A DNA stretch of 64,000 nt. Source: Dermatophagoides farinae (lineage: Eukaryota > Arthropoda > Arachnida > Sarcoptiformes > Pyroglyphidae). The notes under the pieces were generated by a model that saw only the letters and a program-made list of their open reading frames with translations, was not told the origin of the DNA and did no database searches. Location: NCBI RefSeq assembly GCF_024713945.1, contig NC_134678.1, positions 3,844,001-3,908,000 of the forward strand. Reading direction: 5' to 3'. This document shows, piece after piece, positions 46,431-57,400 of the stretch. Made by a program: the position numbers and the translations under genes. Position 1 is the first letter of the stretch, and every line of letters starts with the position of its first letter.

Positions 46431-49400
46431 CGCTACGACAGACAACGAATGACTAACGAACGTAAAGGATAAGTACCGGATTCTCGTTATAGACGGGACG
46501 GACGGTTTATTAATATAGCAACGGATATGATCAAAGTGGATGCATGATTATCTGGTAATAGCAGGCCAACACAATCAACACTTATAAGATGATTCCAATC
46601 GAGCAATCGATTAATGGACGAAAAATGACAATGTGACTTAGTGATGGTTAGACAGTGACTAAATGAAATGTTGGCCAAGTTGGCGGTTCTCCTTTTATAT
46701 TAACTACAAGCCACTGTCCACTGTATCTGCTGCTGTGATTACCTGTGTACATGCATTCCATCAAAATGCTTTTGCAGCAGCAGAAGCAGATTTATTAGTA
46801 AGTGTAGTGTCTGCCCACCTTGCCACATGTTTACCACAAGTATTTGGCCGTCTTCTGGCGGCGGAAACATCCAATATCGAGGACCTTCGTCCATCTGTGT
46901 GTTTGTTTATCAGATTTGAGGCGGGAGAATACAATCATGATCCTCCCCTGTATGTATATTCACTATGTATAAACAAACGCCATCGGTGTGACCTGTCCAG
47001 TTGATTACAGCTATCAGCTGATCTGATACTAACCAGATGAACACGTGTCAACCTAAACCGAATGCAAATGTATTAGTTGCTGATGTTGTAATTTTAAGCA
47101 TTAATATCCGGTAATACCGACTATCGGGTATTCAACAAGTGACTCTCTAGAGTTTCGAATAAATGTGGTCCTTTTGTGTAGTGATCCATTTCCTAGTTTT
47201 CTTTTATCCTCTCTTTCTCTATAGGCAGAAAGCAGTGACCGGCCATCACCACTATGGCCGCACCGAGGTCATCATAAGCAGTCATTCATAAGTCGTTGAA
47301 CTGTGATCATTAGCTATCCAATGAATGAGGATGCCCACCGAACAGCAAGTTTCACCACACACACACACACCATGCAAACAAAAATGTGAGACATACGCGC
47401 CTTTTCCATCTACACAAGTTTTGAATTTGCTCAACGGAACATGTGTGTCCACACAGTAATAAAAATAGTTTGATTGCCAAATCCCAATACAGCAAACAAC
47501 TATAGCACCAAATGGCCCGTTGCTATGCAGCATGTCAAGATAGTTTGATTAGTGTGGTTTGGTGTCTAACCTAATGGTTACATAACAATTGATTCAAGAC
47601 AACCACTCCGGGGTGTGCTTGTTCCGGGCATATCCATAGTCAAACAAACAAACGCCACTCGCGACTCAAGTTCATTAACACTTGATCATATTTGAACACT
47701 TGAACATATTGTGGATCCAAGTTGACCATTCATTCATTCCATCTATCAGGTCAAGGTTTCGGCTCTACCGTTTTGATCTTTTAAACGATATCGGCCATCA
47801 TTGATTGTATTTGATTCATAAGTTTGATTCCTTGTTTTCTTCTATCATTGTGTCTCTCAGTATGTCTCGTTTCTGGATCGATCCAGCAGCAACAGGTTAC
47901 ATACAAGTACTTTGAAAAAGATAAATAACGTTTTTGGCAATTGTGGATGTTCAGTTATAGGTCGTTGAACTCTCCTCTGTATGTTTTTGCCATCCTAAAT
48001 CAATCACATTAGCTAGATTAGATTGTATTTCCAAGTTGGTGTTTCCTTTGTCAGTATTGAAGCAGGAAAAGATGAATCATATCGATATAAATCGGGTTAA
48101 GTGGCCATCTTCTAATCAGCCTGATCATAATATCAACTTCATCCATCGGCCAGTTTGATGCAATCTGAGGAATCGGCATTCAAATTCAACATATTGAATG
48201 TGGATTGCATTGAAAAAAGATTATTCATGGACGTTCATATATATATACTATACTATACTATAGCTGTACGGATGTGGAGGACACATAAGCACATGTGTGC
48301 AGATTCCTGAACTTCGATTCGATATGGATGAACAAATGTTGAAGATGGTGGTCACTTTCGGTCATTGTCCGCAGTATTCATCATGCTAATTAATATTCTC
48401 TTTCAACGATCCAACGTCATCTATATACGATGATGGTGCTCATATACACACACACAAACACACAAGTATACACGTTTGCACTGAAACGATGAAGATAATA
48501 ATAATGTTCCAAAGAGAAAGCACCTCTCTGAAAAATGGAAAAGCTTTGTGTACAGCTAAGCACATGTTCAATTATAACTCGATTTGCCATTTAGATTCAC
48601 TGATGATGAATGCTAGATATGTATATCCGATAATCACTCTGTGAATTAATAATATCATTTTCAATGGAACATTCTGATAAATTGCAAAAATTGGATTGTT
48701 GTCCATCTAGGATTAAGCCATCCACGAGACGATCATGAATGAAAGATGCTACTAGTGGATTTCTCTGTACATGTGGTAGTCATTAGCACAGGTGAGTTCA
48801 GTGAACTCTGAATTGGAGTTGACCACTTGTTGCATAGCCAACTTGTTGCTATTTTTTAAGACTGGTTCATGGGTGACCTTCGATGGTGATTGCTGTTCTG
48901 TACATGTATACAGCTATAATAATAATAACTAAATAAAAAGAGAAAGTGGTCATATGGCTATCTCTCGTGGCACCGAAAACCCGACCGAAGTGACCACCGT
49001 TCGACCAAATGGTGATAATAATAAATACGAATAATTTATTCTTCATATATATTAGTCATCAGTCTAATTGGCCTAATGCCAGATTTGTCGATTTATAGAT
49101 GGAGCACAAAAAAACATGGTTCCATGGCTAAATGGCCATCAATTGAATGTCGTGCTGGTGAATGTGATTGAGAAATTGAATCGAATCTTAAATAGATAGC
49201 GCGATCTTAAAAGATGTCAATGAACGTTTAATTACACTCGAGCACGCATCCATCATCATCATCACAAACATTGCCATTCGATGTAGAAAGACAGAACGAA
49301 AGATAGTTTCGACGATGAAACAAAAGTTCACTCCAAATTGGAAGCTGATGAGAGATGAAAAAAAAGGAGAACATGCATGAGCATAAGCAGTCAATGCTCG

Positions 49401-49907
49401 AATCGAATAATAATAATAATGCGCCTCGATTGGATGGATCGAGGATTCGACCTAATTATTGCCCAATGACAGTGGTAGTGTGCATTCGATGTATGTATAA
49501 AGAATAGTTCATAACGAAATGACCAAGCGGTGTACAGGTTATATCCAGTATTCACCACTCACGTTTCAAGGAATCGACTTCCATTTGAACATTTACATTC
49601 CGTTAACTCATTGGCTTCCATTGCCTTGCATTTAATGCAAGATGTATATTCTGATATACCCCATTATATAGTGATTAATCATGATGGTCGTTCATTGATG
49701 AAAGAGATGCTCAACTGATTCACAATTGCAGAGATGACTAGAATATTGTCTCAACATGACAATCAAACTATGAGTCAGGCGTATATAGCGAGCGGTTCAT
49801 TGTCCAAATACAAGGCTATTATTGCTTACTATCATAGTTTGAATACATTTATTTTTATCATGACAATCATTTCAGTAAAGTCGAGACATTGGTTAATGAA
49901 GGAAGTG
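46431..49907. promoter_or_regulatory. 3.5 kb gene-free region upstream of CYP18A1
   Basis: The largest gap in the first 50 kb. It lies between the CYP18A1 start and the RSRC2 stop. I see no supported gene on either strand; a 113-residue plus-strand frame (46663-47004) has no family I know. It is less AT-rich than other spacers and holds short CA repeats (near 47355 and 48450), CTCTCT runs and TATA-like strings. A nuclear-receptor half-site AGGTCA with a partly matching AGGTTT next to it lies at about 47748-47760. A hormone-responsive control region is inferred, not shown. Confidence 0.4.
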
Positions 49908-51431
49908 CTACTTGTCATTTTCACCACAGCTACGCTGGAACGAAGTGGACATACCTGCAGCTGTAAAGCCCAAACCAACTCCACGTGCCAGATGCGTGGA
50001 TCGACGTGCAATCGAATATTGTTGGTCCAGATTTTCAAACAGTTTTGCTTGGTTCGATGCGGCAATCTGTTCATTATGACGGCTACTTTCCTTAACATCA
50101 TCATTTTTAGATGATAGCGATTGTTGATTAGTATTGTCTGTTGTTTTGATTCCCATCAATTTACGAAATTTTTCCGTCATTGCCTGACCATGTTCGCCTT
50201 GAAATTTGAGGTTCGTCCATACGTTGGCTGATGTCGTCGCGGACGTTTTCACCTGAAATGAAATGAACAGTGTCAGATATATATATATTCGTAGAATGTT
50301 CATCATCATTTACCTTGTCGCTAGCTGAACCCTTGTTATCACCCCACAAAAGTTTACGCTTTTCTGCCTGTTGAGCTAATTTGGCTGCATTTACCATTTT
50401 GGCATTATAATATTTTGGAATATCGGTAAGCTGCGATGGAATTGTCTGGTGAGGTGAAATGCGATTAAATACTGATTCTGATGATTGTTGTGCCTTCATA
50501 GTAGCCACGACAGCAGCTACTGATGCTAAAACTGCGGGTGGCTCTCGAGGTTTAGATTCTGTCACAGTTTCTATCTGACTTGAAACTATAATTTGGTCTT
50601 CAACTAATTTTATATTGTCGGATTTGTTACACTCGACATTCGAATGCTTACTACTCGTAATAATAGCAGATTCGTATTCTTTGGGTTTCGATGATTGTTC
50701 CATTCGTCTTTCAGCATCTTGACTACGACTACGGCTTGAACGATGACCATAATGAAAATGATGATGTCTACTATGGCGGACATGATAACGTCGTTCTTGG
50801 CTTCCATGATTTGTCATGGATGGCTCTTTGGACGACCGTGTTCGACTATGCTGATAATGAGATCGATCACGTTTTGATTTACGATAATCATCGCCATGCT
50901 TATGTCGGGACTCTTCCTGTTTGTTGTGGTGGTTATGAGATTCACTTCTTTCTCTATGTTTATTTGTTGAATTATTTCTACTTGTTTGTGATGATGATCG
51001 ATGCCGATTTCTAGACGAAGAGGATCGATCATGGCTTCTATAATTATAGTGGTGAGATGAACCATGATTGCTATGATTATCTTTATATCCACCATCATTA
51101 CTACGTATGAGCTGGCGATGACTATGGTCATCTGAAAAGTTATTCTCTCATTGCAACAACAACAACAACAAAGGCAATTAGGCCTATTAATTACTTACCA
51201 CGATCTTTATGACTATATCCTGCTTGTGATGTATACTGATCCGATCGCCGCTTGCCACTTGATGTCGAATGTCTTTGGGCCGACACTAAATCGATATCTT
51301 CGTAATCATCTTCATAGTTGACAATCGACTGGAAAATGCCATGAGAATAACATAATTGAGATTTTATGCATTCAGAATTCATTTACCTTTTGATTTGTCG
51401 TTTTCATTTGGCTTTTATTATTGTGTGACAT
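49908..51431 (-). CDS. RSRC2: Arginine/serine-rich coiled-coil protein 2 (RSRC2)
   Basis: Four exons: 51387-51431, 51199-51328, 50314-51131, 49908-50252; 445 residues. The N-terminal 230 residues are Ser/Arg/His-rich without fold (HYGHRSSRSRSQDAERR and similar runs). The C-terminal third is the conserved RSRC2 region: DIPKYYNAKMVNAAKLAQQA, EKRKLLWGDNK, FRKLMGIKTT, ENLDQQYSIARRSTHLARG and GLGFTAAG. RSRC2 is a nuclear protein found in spliceosome-linked fractions; its exact job is not known. All junctions are GT-AG and phase is kept. The shift of exon phase between the short 5' exons explains why the coding frame is broken over several open frames. Confidence 0.88.
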
Positions 51432-51942
51432 TTTCCTTCTGTTGCATTTGACAATCAATTCATGAAGCTTGATTGTATCAGAGTGATGTAAAACTTTATC
51501 ATAAAACAACTCAATGACTGAGAAAAATAAATTATAAGCAATGCAAAAAATGAAAGGTAAACAAATGAAGGAGCCGATGATGGTGATGCTGTCGCATTAG
51601 AAAAATAACCAGATTGATACCTCGAAAGTACCGAACATAAAAATGCATACTCTGAACTAGATTATTATTTTTTGAAAAAATTATTATTATTGAAATATAA
51701 AAGAAAACAAACAGAATTTATTCAGAAAAAAAAGAAAATTCTTAAAAAGCGGTTGATGATGATCCCATCCATGAAATGTGATTTGATTCGATGCAAGATT
51801 AAAAAATATTTTTAAATTCTTCGAGAATGATGGGCATACAATTTTCATGATGATCATAGTATAGGAAGACGTTTAAATAAATGATGATGCTAATACAATT
51901 GACAATCAACTTTCAATATTAACTGGAATCATATTCATAAAA
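51432..51942. other. Spacer RSRC2-SLC6
   Basis: About 510 bp without a supported gene: RSRC2 promoter and SLC6 3' UTR. AT-rich near 51660-51740 with several TTTATT forms (AATAAA on the minus strand). Confidence 0.4.
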
Positions 51943-54435
51943 TTAGGCTTGTTGTTGAAATACATTCTGCAGACTAGGCGAAATAGGTAATTTTTTATCG
52001 TCATTTAAATTGGATACACCGTTGTTGCCACATGTCCAGGTCGAAATCGACGTAAAGTTAAGTAGTTTGGCATTGTTTTTACTGTTAGCTTCAAAATTAG
52101 CAAATTGGTTTAGATTTCGACGGAAATTTTCGTTGCATTGTAGAAATGCATGATTATCTTGACCACTGGCATTCAGATCTTCCGGAAAACTTTTTGCAAT
52201 GGAACTAATTGAATCGAATGATTTATCCGATTGATCGGATGGTGTGAGGTCGCCAACGAATTTCACTTCGGGTCTCAAAATTTGCTGTAATGAGTAAAAT
52301 TTAGCTATAAATCACTGAAACATATTTACTGTGTGCATAAAACTTGCCTGCAATGTTTTTCGCTTTCTAAGCACTTTAACCAATTCGATAATGGCAAACA
52401 ATGGAATTAATAAAGTGGAAGACGCAGTTAATGACCAGCCAACATATTCAGAATATTTAGGAAAAACATAATCATTGTAAACTAATGGCTCGTGTTTCCA
52501 GATGACAACGGTCAGCATTCCACAGATCAGAATTGGACAGCCATATTTGAACATGAATCGCCAATAAACTTGAGGCCAGATTTTATAGCCAACCATTCTG
52601 TAAATGTTTTTCATGTGAATATCTAAGCCATACACCCAAAATATGGCAATCAACTCAGCAATAGCAATGAAAAAAGCAGAATAAGGAATTGAATAACTAT
52701 CCATCAACTGCAAAATATATAATCCAGCCTAAAGATCAATTATAAACGCAATGACAAAATTAAATAAAGAAAAATCATCTAGCCGACTTACCCCGGTACA
52801 CATAGGCAGACCGGCCAAAAACATGACCAAACAAACTAATCCCAAAACCAATGGTTTTCGTTTTTGTAATTTATTTGGCCAAAAATCGACTAGAGTAGCG
52901 ACTGTGGTCTCCACTATAGTCATTTGAGATCCAAATCCGAGCGTTATGATCATCAGGAAAAAGATAACTGACCAGATCGATGGGTAAGGCAACCTGGCAA
53001 GAGCAGCCGGATAGGCAACAAATGCAAGACCGACGCCTATTAGAATAATAATATGATTGCTAATAAGAAAACCATTTATGATAATGAATCCATACCTTGG
53101 TCAGCAGCTTCATCTATCGATTTTCCAAGCTGATTGGCCATAAATCCAATGACGCTAAAAATGGCAAAGCCTTTGAATGTTATGAGAAATCATTTATTAA
53201 TTTTATGTTAACTTGAAAATATAGTATGGCAACTTACCGGCATAGATGCTAGTCAAAGAATTGCTTATGACAATCAAGATCGAATCTCTAGAAAGTAATA
53301 CATTTTAATCACAATAACTATTCAACAATTGTTTATCGAATGAACTTACTGAAAAAGATTATTTTTAAAATTATTATAGCTGGCCAATGTGATCACACCG
53401 CCCATACAGATAGATAATGAATAAAAGATTTGGGTGGCAGCATCAGACCAAACGCCAATTTCACTCAACTTTTCAAAATTGGGACTTATGTAATGAAGGA
53501 TTCCTTCGGTAGAACCTTGCAACTGTAGACCATTAATGAGCAATGCAGTTATCATAATGTATGGAAAGAAAGCCGTGAAATATGAAATTTTGCCCAAACT
53601 TTTTGTTCCTAAACAAAGGCCACAATATATGAATATCCAAGCCAACGCCAGACACAAGACCAAATGGGGACGCAAAAAACCCATTTCATCGATACCTCCG
53701 CTGATTTGTAGAACTTTATGACTATTAAAGTAATGATGATAATCAATGTACGAATTGCAAATCATCCATGATAAACCATGCAACTTACTAGAAAAATTCC
53801 TGACTTGGACTTGTCTGTTTACCATCAGTCACGTTACGAATAATGCCATCAGCACATTCTTGGCTATTCCATTCATTGTTACATGATAACCACGGAACTG
53901 ACGGCATTTCTGTTAATGCCGAATAGACATAATAAAATGACCATGCTACGACCATATTGTAATAGATTCCAACATAGGCGCCCATTACGAACATTGCGTA
54001 GCCAATTCCTTTGAACAATGGGGATAGTCTCCATACTAATCAACCAGAACAATCCATAAATTAGTTGTTATCGTTATCAAATAACTTAAGCAATACCTTT
54101 GATAGGACCAAGACTAGTGAATTGGCCGATTGAAGATTCAAAAAAGAAAAATGGTAAACCCAAAATTAACAGACTTGTCATGTAGGGTATCAGAAACGAA
54201 CCACCACCATTTTTGTAGCAAAGATACGGGAATCTGTGTATGAAAAACACAAAACAAAAGAATAAAAAATTTTCAAATCAATTAATCAAAAATGCTGTTG
54301 GTGTAATTAATTGTATGGAAACCATAACGATACATACCTCCATACGTTTCCCAATCCAACGGCATAGCTGAGAGCGGTTAAAAAATATTCGATTTTGTTG
54401 TTAAAACGATCTCTAGATGCGCCATCTGTTGTCAT
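51943..54435 (-). CDS. SLC6 sodium- and chloride-dependent transporter (glycine/amino-acid type)
   Basis: Nine exons: 54338-54435, 54097-54233, 53789-54035, 53350-53721, 53238-53287, 53096-53170, 52792-53036, 52330-52728, 51943-52284; 654 residues. TM1 carries [20 protein letters not shown] (unwound Na+/substrate site) after an unusually short N-terminus. Later landmarks: [50 protein letters not shown] (TM6), [20 protein letters not shown] (TM8, Na2 site) and [16 protein letters not shown]. The extracellular loop has a Cys pair and one N-glycosylation site (NVTD). It is closest by eye to glycine/proline-type carriers; exact substrate is not known. The C-tail is Asn/Ser-rich. The exon 8 donor is ambiguous: GT at 52329 or a GC donor 18 nt upstream, both in frame. 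Confidence 0.88.
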
Positions 54436-57400
54436 GGTGGATCGGATTTGTTTGTAGCACCGGGAAAAATTTCAAGAGGAATGTAGATTTTGAAGCTGCT
54501 AACTTGGAAACTGATCAGATTCACTGAGAATGAATCGGCAATGAATTACGAATTACGAATAATTCATAGATTTATTTTGATTGTGCTGAAAGTATTGATG
54601 TCAAACACCAAATAAATGAATGAATATTTTCTATAATAAAAAAAAATTTAAAATCAAACAATCTTCGTATGGAGCGATAGTATTATTTTTATGGAACACA
54701 ACATATTCGAAAAACTATTCATATTATAATGGTCATAATGACGGTGATCACCGTGAATATAAGTGGTGGTGGACGAAAAATTTCAGAAAAAACGGACCAT
54801 CACATTATGTATGTGTATATATAAGTGATAATTGATTGATTATAAATGATGATTTCCTAATTTTTTTCGGATTACGTTCGACGTCATTGATTCATCATAA
54901 TAATTCATCGATTTTATTTGCTAAGAGAAACAAGATTATTTTTAATTTTGTTTTTTTTCACACTACACGTACACTGTAAAGAAAAAAAAATTTCTTCGCA
55001 TCTAATCACAAATCAATGACAAAACGGCAGTGTTACATCGATTTCGAAAAAAAGTACACCAAAACAAACTTATCGAATTTGGACGATGATGATGATGAAT
55101 CTTTTGATGAATATAACCGATTGTCATATGTGTAAATGTTTTCCTAGTTTCGATCAGAAAACTTGTGATTCTCTAGTGTTTGTTTATTTAAATTATTGTT
55201 TTGTTGCTGTCAATATCATGGGACTAATAATATGTCTAAAATCAAATCAGATCCAATGAGCTAAAAAGTGATTGTCACACAAGACACCGGAGACAGGACA
55301 ACAAGCAGGCATAGAAGAAATTGGTTTATGAGCCAATAACTGCTAATGTATGAGGCATATTTGAATCTTACACTTTTAAGATTCAAATATCATCTCCTTT
55401 GTCTGGCTATTCATCGTTGTTGTCATATCTTAATCAACTCCTTAGTGTGCTTACCTGAATCAACATTAAAACAATTCATTCAGAGTAAATTTAATTGGTA
55501 CCTTAAGTTGTTTAATAATAATCTCGCTTTACAACCCTCATCATTATTATATGATGAGGCAAGAAAAACATATAAAAATTTATTGAGCTGCAATCATAAT
55601 AGGCATATCTATCATTTGAATGTTGGCATTTGAGATGATAATTGTTGCAAAATAATCGTTTCCCTTTCAAAAGTTATATTCAACACACTGACCTGTTTGG
55701 AACTGTTTACCGCAGTGGAATGTTATTTCAATATAAAAAACGGCTCAAGGTTGGAAGGAGGCACTGATCTATAAACAAAATGACAACTGGACACAATTTG
55801 AACAATAATCAATCATCGATGATTTTGCTGATATGATTCTGGTCAAAGTTTGCTGTTTTCACAATCTTAATGACAATGTTGAAAATTTCAATCCAATGAG
55901 GCAATGTTTTTGTTTTTTCTTGATTTATTATCAATGATAATAATATCATTAATTCATAAATAAAATTCAATATCGAATAAATCAATATATACAATCGCAA
56001 TCAAAGATTTTTCAATTTACAACCATTATGAAAAAACAACACGATTGAATAATGAAATATTGATCATACGGTGGCCGATTATCAATATGCAATATGATTT
56101 TAATGCTGTCACGCTTATCGTCAATATTGTAATTGTCGTCGATTTGATTTCCGATCGATGATAATCTTTTTTTATTCATTAATTTATTCATAAAGCCAAC
56201 AGTAGTATATGGGAATAGTTTGATTAAAAAAAACGGAAACCAGAAACTGACGTTAAAGAATTTGTTCTTCTCAACTTTAAATTGTTTTTGCCGATGTGGT
56301 GAAATTTTTCAATTCGATATTCTGCATAGTTTATGTATAATGAAATCTAGTTCTAAATCCAATGGTTTCTGTAAGTTGTAAATCATGTACATGTGTACGA
56401 CCGGCGTAAAATGGTCCAAATGACGAATGAAACTAGTTGAATGTGTGGTTTAAATACTAAATCGACTAGCTGTTTGAAAATTGAAAAATAGGCTGCACTT
56501 GTTCGTATAAATATATACACTATTGAAGATCGCAAGCGACAAAGAAGCCAAGATTGAAAGTAAATTTCGAATCATACATTTGTGGCCATTGAAAATAATG
56601 CGCGCCATTTGCCATGCATGCAGTGATCATAGAAATTCACTTTCTGCCTTTCTCGCTCTTTCAATCGCAACTTTTTTTGAATAAAAGAAACCAAAAAAAA
56701 AAAAAAATTTTCTCTAAATATGTTCAATGTTATATATGGCTGTAGATGCAATTTCATTTAGATTTGAACAAATTCATTGCGATCATTCAAAGTTGTTAAG
56801 CAACTATATAATGTACATGTATATATGTTTCTTTCATTAGTAGTATCTGGTCGAATGTCTGGCCAACAATTCGAGTGATAGAAAGAGAAAAAGAATCAAC
56901 AGGTTGCAAGACAGCAACATTTTCATCAATTCAATCGCAATCCTTTCCATGCCTATGATCAATTTTGAAGCTCATATCTAAGCAATATTGTAAATAGAAA
57001 GAAATATAAACAGAAAAAACAATATGAAAAGCAATAAATAACAATATCACGACAAAAAATGCGACCAATCAAATTAAAATCAAGATTCGAATGTTCACAT
57101 CGTTGATGATGTGAATACCAAGAATAATATATTTTTGATTAAGCAAATGAACGATGATATGATGTAAGCTAGACTGTTATACCAGTTGTATCTAGTATAA
57201 TGAGATTCTACTATTTTTAAATCAATATTTCATGTCTCGATTCATATGAATTAAATCAATTGAATTGGTCGAAATGGGCCTTAATGATTTGATTAATATT
57301 AATCTAATATGGTAATTAATTTATTTTATTGATGTTTTGCATATGTATTGCTATTACAAAATGTGTATATTCATATGGCCATTTTATAATGATGATGATC

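Noticed and set aside
46663-47004. 113-residue plus-strand open frame upstream of CYP18A1
   Set aside because: It has a real ATG and is less AT-rich than its surroundings, but I recognise no family, signal peptide or splice partner. Kept as part of the upstream region.
47748-47760. Possible ecdysone-receptor-type direct repeat (AGGTCAAGGTTT)
   Set aside because: Only one half-site is intact; a match this short is expected by chance in 3.5 kb.
48930-49020. Less AT-rich block with a 26-codon ATG-stop run (MAISRGTENPTEV...)
   Set aside because: Too short and without signal, splice or family evidence.
55346-55633. 95-residue plus-strand open frame in the 54-60 kb desert
   Set aside because: Composition follows the AT-rich background (Leu, Asn, Ile, Lys, His), no motif or family seen, no splice signals with partners.
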